Positions 31,019 to 42,254 of a DNA stretch of 64,000 nt are shown here, piece after piece. The first letter of the stretch is position 1, and every line of letters starts with the position of its first letter. Both the position numbers and the translations under genes were made by a program. Source of the DNA: Steinernema hermaphroditum. Taxonomy: Eukaryota; Nematoda; Chromadorea; Rhabditida; Steinernematidae. Location: the NCBI GenBank assembly GCA_030435675.1, contig CM059624.1, forward strand, positions 11,990,769-12,054,768, read 5' to 3'. Below the pieces are notes generated by a model. The model had not been told where the DNA came from. It saw only the letters and a program-made list of their open reading frames with translations, and ran no database searches.

Positions 31019-31477
31019 TCAGACGTAGATTCCGACCCAGAGCATCATGAAGACGGTGCCGAAACCGAGCAAGCCAGCGGCAATGGCGGCCAGAAGGAAC
31101 TCCTTGACGATGTTGCGATCCTTTTTTGACGAGGTCACTTCGACGACAAGGAAGTAGGCCATGAACAGCAGTCCCAGGACCAGGAAGAAGCCAGCGCACC
31201 CAGGGAACGAAGCCTCGCCTACCTGAAACGTCTCTCATAAGAATGACGGTAACAAGCAGAGATGTTATTCAAGTCTCGAAATTTCGAGCAATTTCGTCGA
31301 TCTTTCGATCTCCATCCCGAGTCTCGAAAAATTTTCAATATCGATCCCGATCTCGAGACTCGAAAAATTTTCGATCCCGATCTCTATCCCGAGACTCGAT
31401 GAAATTTCGAGCGAGTAACATCTCTGGTAACAAGTACTTACAGGTGGATTGTAGGGAACGAACTTGGCGGCGTCCAT
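31019..31477 (-). CDS. TMEM258: TMEM258, oligosaccharyltransferase subunit
   Basis: Exons 31477-31442 and 31222-31019, intron 219 bp, 79 aa, the same length as the human protein. Two membrane helices, then the highly conserved family end LWVGIYV; EVTSSKKDRNIVKEFL between the helices matches the family's cytosolic loop. TMEM258 is a small ER membrane subunit of the oligosaccharyltransferase complex that attaches N-glycans. A GACGTTCAG acceptor ends 15 nt before the ATG, fitting trans-splicing. The SERINC stop lies only 196 bp upstream on the same strand, so this could be the downstream gene of an operon. The intron holds a 168-bp palindromic insertion. Confidence 0.93.
31257..31425. mobile_element. 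MITE-like palindromic insertion in the TMEM258 intron
   Basis: The ends AGAGATGTTATTC and GAGTAACATCTCT are inverted repeats. The same 9-bp sequence GGTAACAAG flanks both sides (31248-31256 and 31426-31434), like a target-site duplication. The inside is built from repeated ATCCCGA / TCTCGAAAAATTTTCGA palindromes. It enlarges the intron from a normal ~50 bp to 219 bp. Confidence 0.65.
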
Positions 31478-31673
31478 ATCGTTTGTGGCGTTCTGAACGT
31501 CAGATTATGAAATGCCCACAAAAGAATCGTATAAATACTAATCCTGATAGGAACAACAAGATGAACACAGAACTCGCTCTCAACAGCACACTTTATCGAG
31601 AATGTACAAAATATGCAAGTTTGACTGAGATTGAGGATTATATACATCTCTCCGTATTTTACATCGAACTGCT

Positions 31674-33482
31674 TCAGAACTCTCTGTCGGGGAACAGAGC
31701 TGGCGCGACAAGCGTCCATCCGTAGATGATGATGCAGAGCCAGCTGCTGACCACCTTCACCCAGACTGAAGCCATGTTGCTCGATAGATCGACCAGATCG
31801 TTGCTGGGGCTAAAACAGAAGCTTATCAGACGGCCGGCGATCAATCGGCTTACTTGTACCAACTGGTGAGAGTCATCATGACGTAGAGAGATGCCAATCC
31901 AAAGATGAAGTGGAAGAAGCTGTACGAGTAGGCAACTCCCTCCTTCTCGCTGTCCCATACTTTGCCTTCGCCTCCAGCTTCTCCGCCGTCGTCTGTAAAT
32001 GTACGATACTCCCGTTTCGGTTTTGATTCTATGAAGGACAAGGAAAGGTGTGCATGCAAGTCCCGCTGATGAAAAGCAAAGCGCAAAGCAGGTGTGAGTT
32101 TTCAGGGAGTTATGGAAAGACGACACGACGGACAAGACCGGAGAAATTTGTTGAAAACTCGCACCTGTAGAGACGATGTGCTCATGCGACTCACTTAGAG
32201 CAATTTCCTCACTGCCGCCAGTGATCTTTCCAAGAGCAGTGTTGGACGACGAACGAATCGAGGCGTACAGCAAGCAGAGGAACCAGATAACCAAGGAAAC
32301 CAGCGACTGCGCCGGGAGAGGAGTTCCATAGGTTTCGTCGCCCTTATCCGAGGGCTTTGTGCCGTTCGTGAAAATGCTGATGAGAGATGGATTGCACTCT
32401 TTGTCTAAACACTCCAGTTACAACGGTTTCAGGCTGCTCTCCTACCGGGATTGTTGGTAAGAGCAGACCAGGTCAGGTACATGACGTAGAGACTGATAAA
32501 TGACGACTGCAGCAATCCGGAACGAGGCATACGTTCCTGAATCTTGGGAAGAAGAGAGATGCAGGAGACACCAAAGCACAGAATCAAGTTGAAAGAAATC
32601 AGGAACTTTGGCAAGGCGCAGCTTCCACCCTGAAGGCGTAAATTTAGTTCTGGAGGATCTTGTGGTACACTCACGGTTGTGTAGAAGACGAACATAAGCA
32701 CAATCGCTGTGACGGCGAAAGCGTAGCAGCCAAATGTGAACGCCAGCAAGCCAAAGAAGCAGCCGCGGGATTCGTTTTCTTCGTAGCTGTCCATCCAGCT
32801 TTCAGCCAGGCCGTGTGCAAAGTCAACGATCAAAATCAACTGGATAAGGATGAAGATGAAACCTCCAATCATTCCAATCCACATAAGCGCTAAAGAATAT
32901 TTTTGTCATGGTGACTGGAATTTGTATTCTTACGATCTGCCAATCTTTCGCTTCTGATATAGAAGAATCCGACAGTTATTCCGATCAGGAGCAAGTACTT
33001 GAAGAACCAAAATCCATTTTGAATCTTCGCTCGAACATCATTACTGCTTTGGACACCCCACATTAAAGCCATGAAGATGAAGAAGAACGTGGCCATGGCT
33101 GCACAGAGTCTAAATCAGGAATACATTTCAGGAACGGCATGGCGATTCCGCACCTGTACACAGCTTGGAATCCTGTTGCTCTGTTACATTTCAGCTGCAC
33201 CATAGTCTTCAGCCCTGTACAAAACCAATTCCCATCCGCTAATTTTGCTTGTATCCCGGGCGCCAGCATCAAGCACGCCACAAAGGTGCCGACGAAGAGC
33301 ATAAAGGCGTACATAACACGGGTGGTCGTGGAGCTTCGAGCTGAGGGGCACGCCGCGCAGCACAGCGAGCAAGCCGTGCTCCCGAAGCAACAGGCCATCT
33401 AAATTGGGGAGTTATTCTAGTTCCCAGGGCACAGATAACTCACCGATGCCGCACAAGCTGGAGCAGCCAGTAAAGCACCCAT
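31674..33482 (-). CDS. SERINC (serine incorporator / TMS1) family membrane protein
   Basis: Eight exons: 33482-33444, 33398-33154, 33109-32934, 32889-32675, 32629-32446, 32404-32195, 31992-31854, 31809-31674; 447 aa. It starts MGALLAAP, then the Cys-rich [16 protein letters not shown] typical of the family. About ten or eleven membrane segments follow, with the conserved [40 protein letters not shown] and [12 protein letters not shown] end. Family members act as multipass lipid scramblases/serine-lipid proteins of the endomembrane system. For intron 5 I chose the TTTAG acceptor that gives [11 protein letters not shown], matching the family. An ATTTCAG acceptor lies 11 nt before the ATG. Intact. 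Confidence 0.93.
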
Positions 33483-34544
33483 CGTCTGCTCGTCTGAAAT
33501 GGAAAATAATTAGAACTGCCTATAACAATGTCCAGAATAAGTCATTTGCAGAATCGCAATCGATAGAGAGTGGTTGGTTGGTGACGAGCCGACATAAGCA
33601 CGAGTGATCAAACTGGTTTTGGCACGAACAAGCTGTGTGGACACGGCGGTAACGCCCCGAGAACAGCAGTTCAAATGACTGGAACTTCATCAGAAAACAC
33701 AACGCCAATAACTCTGAACACAAAAACGAAGGTCTTTTGTTCGAGGAAGGTCATTATCGACCGGAGACAATAGCTTGTTCCAAAAACCAAAAGCATAATT
33801 ATTCCGTAGCCGTTGGCCCAAATCTAAGCACGCAACACACAGCCTGAAAACTCAGCGAAATGGACGAAGTGCATAGAACACCACGCGGCGCGCCTAAAGC
33901 ATGATCAAATTTAAATTCAAATTGAGTTCGTAGCGAAGATTCGACCAAAAGCCCCTGCGACCCCTGCGCACGTGAATATGATTTGCCCTAAAGTTCATCG
34001 GAAATAGAACGTCTGCACTTTAGGAAGGACGGATTTCGGAGTTCACGACTAATTTCTAGGTTCCTCATCGCACTGGGAAGTGCTGAGGTTATTTCGACGT
34101 TTTAAAGATTCGCAACAGCCTATCTGTCAGTGGATCATATGATATTCACGCCAATGAATTGAGAACCAAAGGTCTCCAACCCAGCTTTCTATAGTAGCCA
34201 GAAAACACACGCCACTGGAGCGGAAATTTCTAAAAAAACAGCTGGTCAAGCAAACATGTCTGAGGGCGAAAATTTGAATCCTTTCTTAATCCTTACACCC
34301 GGAAAATATTTCGCCAAAAATCCACGTGTTGTTGACATCAAACGATTGCATTCGATTCGTAGGCAAATCAAATGTAATTTATTCATGGAGCAACTATTTT
34401 TTTATAAAAATGGCCATGCTACATCATTTCGCAATCTTGTCACACTCGCCTTTGTTCCCTCTGGAAATTGTCAAAGCCATATTATATCAATTAGAAAACA
34501 ATGTCAATAAGAAAACAAAGAACCACAGAATCAAATTTAGTTCT
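33483..34544. other. Intergenic, divergent promoter region
   Basis: Lies between the SERINC start (minus) and the start of the first plus-strand paralogue. No gene supported. An AAATTTAG acceptor ends at 34540, just before the ATG used for the next gene. Confidence 0.45.
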
Positions 34545-37500
34545 ATGTCCCCGAGAAGAAAATACCGAAAGCCCCTTCCTTCCCCGGCCGCCACGGCAAA
34601 TTCAACAACATCACACCTCGTGACCGTCAAAAGAGAATCGGCAAAAACCATCGCGACGCCGATGAGTCAGCATGATGTTTACAGTATCACTCTTTCGGGC
34701 CACATGCTTGCAAACGGAATGCGAACGCCCAGCGGCGTCTCGCGGCGTCAATCGATAGACGAGACGCAGAGACTTCGCGTCGGGAGAGGCTCTATTCGAA
34801 CTTGGCGACGTCGACGAACGAAAGACGCTGGGACAAGAGAAGCGATCACAGGAGCGGCGGAGGTGCCGCCTCCGTTTGCAACGCAGCTGATCTCCGGCCG
34901 ACGCCGCTCAGAAACTTCCGATTCGCACGTCGCCAGAAGCAATCGCTGCAAAATCGGCTGAATAAACAGAAATTTGTGAATTTTCCCGATTTTTCCTTTT
35001 TGGGCTACTGAACTTTGGCGACAGCACTACGATTTCTTCCGAAGATGTGTGAAGATCGCGCCTTCGCTGCCGTTCATGTGACTCGAAATATTTCAGAGCG
35101 AACTCGATGAAATCGGGTTTCTTCGCCAGGGAGCTCTAGTTCGCTATTGTCGCGCCATGAACCAATTTCAACTACCCAAGGCGCAGATGGTGAAATCCAT
35201 GTGGAATGAGAGTTTTTCTAACTTTGTCGTGTTTAGAAGCCGAAGTCTTCTGATTTTCCCAGTCGTCAGCCTTCTGAGAGCAAAATCAAATCACAATTGC
35301 CGGCTTACGTTGTGCCTATTCGTAAGTTGCTATTGAGTAATTGAGGTTTACGGATTTGGATTTTGCAAAAATTATGACAAAATTGCTTTGCGGGGAATTT
35401 GCTGCGCACCCACAGACTGGTTCACAAAAAAATTGATTTGCATTCAAGAGAGGTGGATATCAGCGCGATTTACTCATTTACCGCGCTCACTCATTGACAG
35501 CCAAATTGCCTAAACTTCATCGAAATGATTTTTCTGTGTTGTATTTGTAAATCTAAGAAATTTTAGAGCCTGAGCGAGGATGGGCACTCGTTGTCGCCGT
35601 GGCCGAAAGTAGTAGTAGTCCATACACTGCTTCTTTTTGGTCGACAGGAAGTGTTGGCGGTGAGATTATGGTATCGACACCGAAAACGGTTGGATACTTT
35701 GTAAGCTGTTTTTTCCTATACAACCAAATATTAATAGATATCTCCGTTTAGGATCATTTGTATCCAGGGGAGTGGTTCCGTGTAACGTATGTGCCTTTCC
35801 CTCACAAGCCTGGTGACCCGCTCCATATACCCAATGTGAAGCATGAAGTCATCAAGTTTGACAAACCCGAAGAGCGCCGCAAAGAGCTGCCTTTGGTTCT
35901 CGGGTTGAGTCCGCTTATCCAAGTGGAAACGACCATTCTTTTCAAATTTCGTCCTGTGCAGATGGTCGAATTCAATTCGGAGCGGTATCGTCTTGTTATT
36001 TGTCCGGAACTTGGTTCTGCATATGCTGCGATTCCTCGAAGAAGTCGGACAGAAAGTTGGATTGACACGATGAAGAGCCGACTGAAGAAGGATCAACGCA
36101 ATAAAGACATCGAAGTCACGGTAAAATGAACTGTTTAACGGGCTAGAAAGCTCTGTGCGTTGCAGGCGAAGCTGGCCTTCCCCAGAAGTGCGGTTTTGAA
36201 TAATGAGAAGTGTGAAATTTTCTGGTTTGTCTACAATATGACATATGAAGATCGCGTGTTCTCGTTTGGCACGCCAAAAGATTACTTCGAGGGAAAAGAC
36301 TGGCCAGAAGTGACGGACGACCACAAGTTTATGTCGCTCGATGAAATCTCTTACGAGGTTGAATCCCATATAGAGGAAGCTGTCGATAATGAAGGATACG
36401 AGAGTTGTTATGAGGAAGGGCTAGACGAGGAAGAGGAGCATCCTCCTCCCGACGAGCAGCAGTGTCAAAAGCCAAACACTCGTCACCTTTCCGAATGTGG
36501 TTCTCTTCAAGACCTTGAAGAATTTGTGAAGTCCTGTCAACCCCACCTCAAAAATCTCACGGTGGACTTTGACAACAAAGATGCGGTGGTCAGTCATAAG
36601 GGTAAAGCTTCTCTATTCGCCCTTATTTTAGATCAACAGAGTGAAAGTGACCGCGCTATCAATTGACGACGACACGGCCATTTGTTTTTCGCCGAAATAC
36701 GGCTGGTGTGTTGCAAAAAGAGATCTTGCGGGTTATGCGCTACGGTAATATATCCATTTTGTGCGAAAACAAAATGTGCTCTTTTCAGATCGGATGAATT
36801 CGCCAGGATGTTCCAGTACGGCAAGTGGGTATCGCTTAACTTGTATTCATCCAGGGCGCCCGACGGGTATTATCGTGTTGCGAACTGGATTGGCTGTCCT
36901 GGGTATGAGTCGTGTGATCCACCGTTCAATCTTTTTTGCTCGAACGAAGCTTCCGAGGTACGATCATATAGTTGTGAGTTCGGAGTCTGAACACGTTCTT
37001 GTTTAGGCTCTCATTCTCGAAGCGCTTGCCTTTGAGCATATCATTCAGAGGGCTTCGAATGACAAAGGGTTACGGTATATCCTGTTGGAAACTCCTATGG
37101 GCAGCGTGTGGATGCCTGGCTCCATCGAGGAACCCGGACTCACGTTGGAATCGCTGACCGTTACATGCCCAAGCAGATGCCTTTGTGAGAGGAATTACAA
37201 GAATTATGCGAGCCCCCGCGAAGCTGTGATCGAAGATGAAGCATCTTGGGGACCCCGACACAACCATTACGACAGTGACGACACCATCGCCGGATTCATG
37301 AAAGAAGAGCGGAGTCAGTCCCGTCTCCAACAACTCCGCGAATCCTGTGCACAAGGCTTCGTGCGTTCAAGAGTGAAGAGCGCTGTTCATCCACGAATGG
37401 AACCAAGAGCGCCGCAGGGTGGATGGGAAGCAAAACCGGCGTCCGCCTATGGTGCATCCCGAGTAGTTCAGAATACCCCTAGGACTACAACTGATGAACG

Positions 37501-38394
37501 CTCTCCTCCAGAAAGAGTCCGAAGCAGTTGCCAGCAGTACAATGGGTCGGATAGCACTCAAGAGAGAAGAACGGAAAGGAGCCAGCTGCCTCGTCAAGAA
37601 TCTCATGTGGCAAACAGAGGATTTGGTGGAAGGGCTCAGTTCGGAGAGTATCATGAGCGGTCATCAAATGACATGACTTCCAGTAGTGGAGTCCATACTT
37701 CGCGCCATTTGCGAGTGATCAATTCTTCGCACTCAACCCGTGAACACGATAATGCACGCTTCCAGGAGTGCTTCAGTCAGAATCGGCGCACTCAATCTAT
37801 CAACGGCCAGCAATCGAACGATCGGTTTCAAGTAGGTTCTCTTAAACTGTGGACGCTTAGCTACGCATTGCATCTTTTTAGCAATGTTTCGCTCGGCAAC
37901 CTCGTGCCCGCTCGCGATCTATGGGTCGCGGAAATTGCTTCCAGCCGAGGCCAGTGCATGCTCCTTCGACGGTGGTCTCAGAAGCTGAGATTACATTTAG
38001 AGAAATGAAAGAAGAAGCGAGACGCCAGATGACAAGAAGCTATGAATCTTCGCAAACAAGCTCCAACAAGGCCGCCGATGGCATTTCGGTCGCATCCGAA
38101 TACCGCCATGAGCAGGATCGTTCTGAAGAACAAACGAGCCATGAAGCACCTCTGATCGATCTGAGCGACAGTCCTGTTCCGACTGAGTGGCCAGAGCCGC
38201 CTGCTGCTTCAACAAGATCCTCGAGTCGGGGAAGCGGGGGAGATGCCCTTGAAGAAGTCCCTGCGGCTGACGCATCTCCTCACCAATCAAGGAATAACAG
38301 CGATAGCGACGAGGAGTACGTAATCAGCGACGATGAAGAGTTCGAGAATCAGCCTTCTAAAGCTGCTGACGTATCGATGTTTGCACGCAGTTAG
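34545..38394 (+). CDS. Unknown multi-module protein, paralogue A
   Basis: Sure exons: 35097-35189, 35237-35321, 35567-35700, 35752-36120, 36166-36588, 36632-36744, 36789-36957, 37007-37831, 37882-38394. Likely earlier exons: 34545-34676 and 34733-34975 (weak donors), giving about 1,032 aa; from Met 35157 it is 887 aa. The protein contains repeated modules with a G-x-W core (YPGEWFRVTY, QYGKWVSLNL), the motif DLEEFVKS and TPMGSVWMP, then a long Ser/Arg/Gln-rich disordered part and an acidic end (SDSDEEYVISDDEEFE). It is clearly paralogous along its whole length to the next gene. No signal peptide or membrane helix. The modules look like small beta barrels (OB/Tudor-like), an inference from pattern only. 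No named family recognised. Confidence 0.75.
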
Positions 38395-38563
38395 TGCTTA
38401 TTCCTTTTCCGTTTTTGACATCTATATTGGGTATATGTAGGCTGCCATAAATGAATTATTGCCATTAAGTGGCGTCTATGTGTAATTCCGTCAAGTCGGC
38501 GAGTACCTAATCACTAAATATCTCTAATAGATTAACCTGGGTTTTAGGGTATTTAAATGAAGC

Positions 38564-41500
38564 ATGGGATCCATCGTTAATCAGCTAGGAATAGTCACGA
38601 AATTAGAGACACCCGACGGCCGGAAAGAGGTGGGCATCTGGGTCAAAGGTTGGCGCGATGAACTCTGGAAGGCAACCGGGAAGAACAACGACAGGGTTTC
38701 GGTATGTTGTGAACGTTGCACCATTATAATTTTCAGCTTTCATTTTAGGTTGGCGACTGGGTGTTGTGCACCGTCAACATGGACCAACTTATCCGTTTTC
38801 GGCGCACAAGGATCGAAGCTCCAGTTTCTGTATCAAAGAAGGGACTCATCCGAGTTAGATAGTTCTTTTTGTTGCAGCAATTACACAAATCTTCTAGATA
38901 ACCGTTGACGTGACATTTTCCCCTGGAAACGAATGTGCATTTTCCGAACTGCTGGGCAAAGTCTTCAAATGCCCGGCTGCGAGGTGGCCTTCATCCGGAA
39001 CGTATTCCTGCCAAGTTGTCGCGTAATTATCGCCTTCTATGTGAAATGAAACCTAATGAAATGCTGGAATTTCCAGGATTCCGGAAACCAAGCGTAGCGC
39101 GATAGAGCGTAACAATACGTTTTGGATGACCACCAGGCTGATGGAAGACGGGCCCGGGTTCGATGATCACCGTTCGATCACTAGCCAACCGACTTCTGAC
39201 TATTCCGTACGATCCGGCGGAGACGGCAGATTCGCTTTGGTGTTGCACGTCAACAGTAGCCGCCATCCGGATTTTCAAGCGTCGTTGTGGATTCAAGGAG
39301 AGCAAGGTGGACTCATCGGCTTGGTGACCGAAAGATCTAGTGGAGAACGAACGCATCTGCGACGCGGGAATTGGATCTATTGCCAGTTTCGTCGCTATAA
39401 TGATCCTCCGATCAGTGCCGCGGATTACGATCTTTTCGAAGTGACAACGTTCAACGCTCCTGACACCGATGAGCTGCTTCCTTTGGTTAAGACTCGGCCG
39501 AATCTCATTAAAGTGGGAGAACGGTTGCCAAGAGCTTTCCTTATGCCTTATGGTTTAGGTGAGAAGTTCCGTGCAGGTTCGCGACCTGATGAATGGCGAT
39601 CACGAGGGATTTGCCATTCTCCCCAATGTCAATTTTCTTGGGGATGTCGGCGTCTCCGTTAAGCATTGGTACAACATATTCGCCGATGGTAGACAGTACT
39701 TGCGATACAGTGGCCTTGTTCCTGTAAGCTAAGCTGCCACAAATACGCCTTACCTTATGATTTTAGGCTGTTTTCGTCTTCGCTCACCAGGATATCGGCC
39801 TCGGAGTGTTCTGGTACTTAGTCTCCATTGGTGACGATGTCCACCTCTCTCCACAAGACTTGGACCAGAAGTTGGAGCGCTACGCAACTTACCAATTCCT
39901 GGACAATCTACAGTACGAAGCGCCGGCGTCCCGATCGTGGGACGACTCTTCCGGTTCTGAAGTGGAACAACCGAAGAATTTTACCATGATAGAGCACGAG
40001 CGTTCGATCGTCGACTGTAGGAGTTTTGCCGACCTTGAAGAATTTCTATGGGCGAGAAGAGAAGACGTTCGCTCACTCTCTCCCGATTACGGTTGTCACG
40101 AGAAGAACGTTAAGCTAACGAAGATGTTCACTTTTGAATCTGTAGTGCTTTGCTACAGCCCTCGCCTTGGATGGTGTGCCGCCAACGCGTGCCCATCACT
40201 CATGTAAGTTGAAGCCGGTTTCGTTTGAGGGATTGTTTTTAGATGTAGAATAGATTTTCTGTATCCAGGGACAGATGCAGAAAATCTGTCATGTGTACTC
40301 ATGTCGATACAATTGGTGCTCCTTGTAGGCATGAAAACTCCGAAAGAGAATGGAACGAAGTGCGCCGCGGTGAATGGTTGCGAGCTAATCTGCTGCGCAC
40401 GCGTTCATCCAACGGTTGCCGTCCCATCGTCGAGTGGCTCGTCTGCCCGGATATCAAGCGGGTCGCTCCTCTTTTCACGTTGTTTTGTGAGGATCCGGAC
40501 GCTGGAGTAGGCTGCCTTTGAACGGAATAGCAATCAATACTTTATTTCCAGTTCAACGTCATGGAGGCGCTTGCATTCAACGACGTTCTCGTGGAAGTGG
40601 AATATCGCAGAAGGCGGTTCACCATCCTCAACACGCCGATGGGAAAGGTGTGGGTGCCGGCGGAGATGCAGGAAGATGAAGCTGACGAATGCGAGGGTTT
40701 CGTGATCCAGTGCCCGGAGTATTGTTGCTGCTTCGAAAAGTACTGTGTCCCGCCGCCTGTGGTTCCGAAGGAACGAGAGCCAACCGAAGTGAGCGCTCCT
40801 GCCTACAGAAGAAGTGCCCCTTCGCAACACTCAGGAAGTTGGTTATCCGAATGCGGTGACAGTGGAGCGCCACGTCATTCTGGAGATCGCTTCGAGGATC
40901 GAGCGCGTCATGTGTCCAAGACCTGGAGCGACTACCCACAGGAAGAAAATGTGACCGATGAAACACCATACGATCCTGCGCCGCCAAACCATAGCGTCCG
41001 TTCCCAGAGTCCTCCTTATCGTTTTGAAAATCAGCAAACCGGCGATTGGTCTTCTTCTCCTGATGAACGCTCTGCAAGAGGATCCATGAATTACTCTCAT
41101 TCGCAGCCGCTGTTTCGTGCACGAAGCAGGGTTTCGTCGGTTTCTGAATGTCGTAGCCAGCATTCCCAAGCGTCCGATAAGCATAGCCAACAAGATAGTC
41201 CGCTTTCCGCGGATTGTTATGCGCCGCGAGCGAACAAAGGCTCGGGGGAGATGTCAGAAGAGAGACACAGATGCTGGCAAGAACAATTTGCAGCTAGGAA
41301 AGCTGCAATGGTGGCCGAGAGGGCTGCTCTCCGCGATGAGGAACACGAAGCTCAAATCCGAAAAACGTCAAAAACCCTGTCATCCGACAGGGCATCTACG
41401 AAATCTTCTGCTTCCGTTACACAATCCGTCAAGGAGGTGAGCTCGATTCGTTCGATTTGGATTCACTATTTTTTGCTTTTTTAGGTCTTTGAAACTGTTT

Positions 41501-41775
41501 TGGAGAAGGCGTCAGCTCGCCAAGAAAACCGTTTCCAGAATGAACTCAAGATGCCTCCAACGGAAGTGGCGATCGCATCGAAAACAACCGAATCTCCTAC
41601 TACGAACAGGGAGACGGAGCGCGAGTCAGAAAGTGGAGCAGTCGTGAGTGCAGATAGGAATGAGTCGGTGGCTTCGTGGGGAGACGACTCTGACGATGAT
41701 TGCCTAACGGAGGACGGAGAGCAGTACGACAACGAGCCCCCGGAGCCAAAGCCGTTCATTGTTCGTCGTGATTGA
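38564..41775 (+). CDS. Unknown multi-module protein, paralogue B
   Basis: Nine exons: 38564-38701, 38749-38853, 38898-39022, 39077-39512, 39559-39723, 39767-40203, 40329-40506, 40552-41436, 41485-41775; 919 aa. Modules share the G-x-W signature: VGDWVLCTV near residue 50, RRGNWIYCQF near 220, RRGEWLRANL near 480. They are followed by TPMGKVWVPAEM, a Cys-rich CPEYCCCFEKYC, a long Ser/Glu/Arg-rich region and an acidic tail (GDDSDDDCLTEDGE). Paralogue A aligns from the second module onward, with the same DLEEF motif and the same intron pattern. The gap to A is 169 bp, so the pair may be co-transcribed. Probably nuclear or cytoplasmic; function unknown. Confidence 0.85.
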
Positions 41776-42254
41776 TGTCAATTTCACCTTATACATACTC
41801 CTTTTTTGTAGTAAACTTCTATACCCACGTTGCCTTGCGTTTTAAGCTTTGTTGTTTGTGTTCTTCCGTCCCTACCGTATCGTCTGGAACCGTAGTCTGA
41901 TGTGCGAGTCAAAAGTGCAATCCCGTGCGAGCTCATTTGCATGTCCGATCGATGTGGCGACGCGCGTTTTTATGTTTGCACAATATCGGACAGTGAATGT
42001 ATGTGGTGGCTTTTGTGCCTGCCGTTGTAGACGTCTATCTGCGTAAGCGTCTAGGACATGAACAGCATCTGTCTCCGCTCTATCAGCGTCTCTGTCTAGA
42101 GTCTAGACAGCGAACTCGCGATGTCTAGCCGCAATCCACACAGTTATTCCGTGGCGGAACGCAGACAGACATGATTCCACAGACGTGTCTACGATTCAGT
42201 CTTCTTTTACAACTCTTTTCGAAGCATTCCTGAAAAGCTCTTTTTGCTTTCAGG
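41776..42254. other. Intergenic, holds one arm of an inverted repeat
   Basis: Short region between paralogue B and ALG12. Segment 42063-42168 is the left arm of an inverted pair (see 45998-46137). Confidence 0.5.
42063..42168 (+). repeat. Inverted repeat arm, left of ALG12
   Basis: AACAGCATCTGTCTC..., TCTAGACAGCGAACTCG, GTCTAGCCGCAATCCA, CCGTGGCGGAACGCAGACAG. The reverse complement, with two small insertions, lies at 45998-46137. Confidence 0.7.

Noticed and set aside
34256..34510. 84-codon plus-strand frame before paralogue A
   Set aside because: Not linked by splice sites to the downstream exons; composition random-like.
37367..37667. Minus-strand frames inside paralogue A
   Set aside because: Shadows of the Ser/Arg/Gln-rich coding exon 37007-37831.
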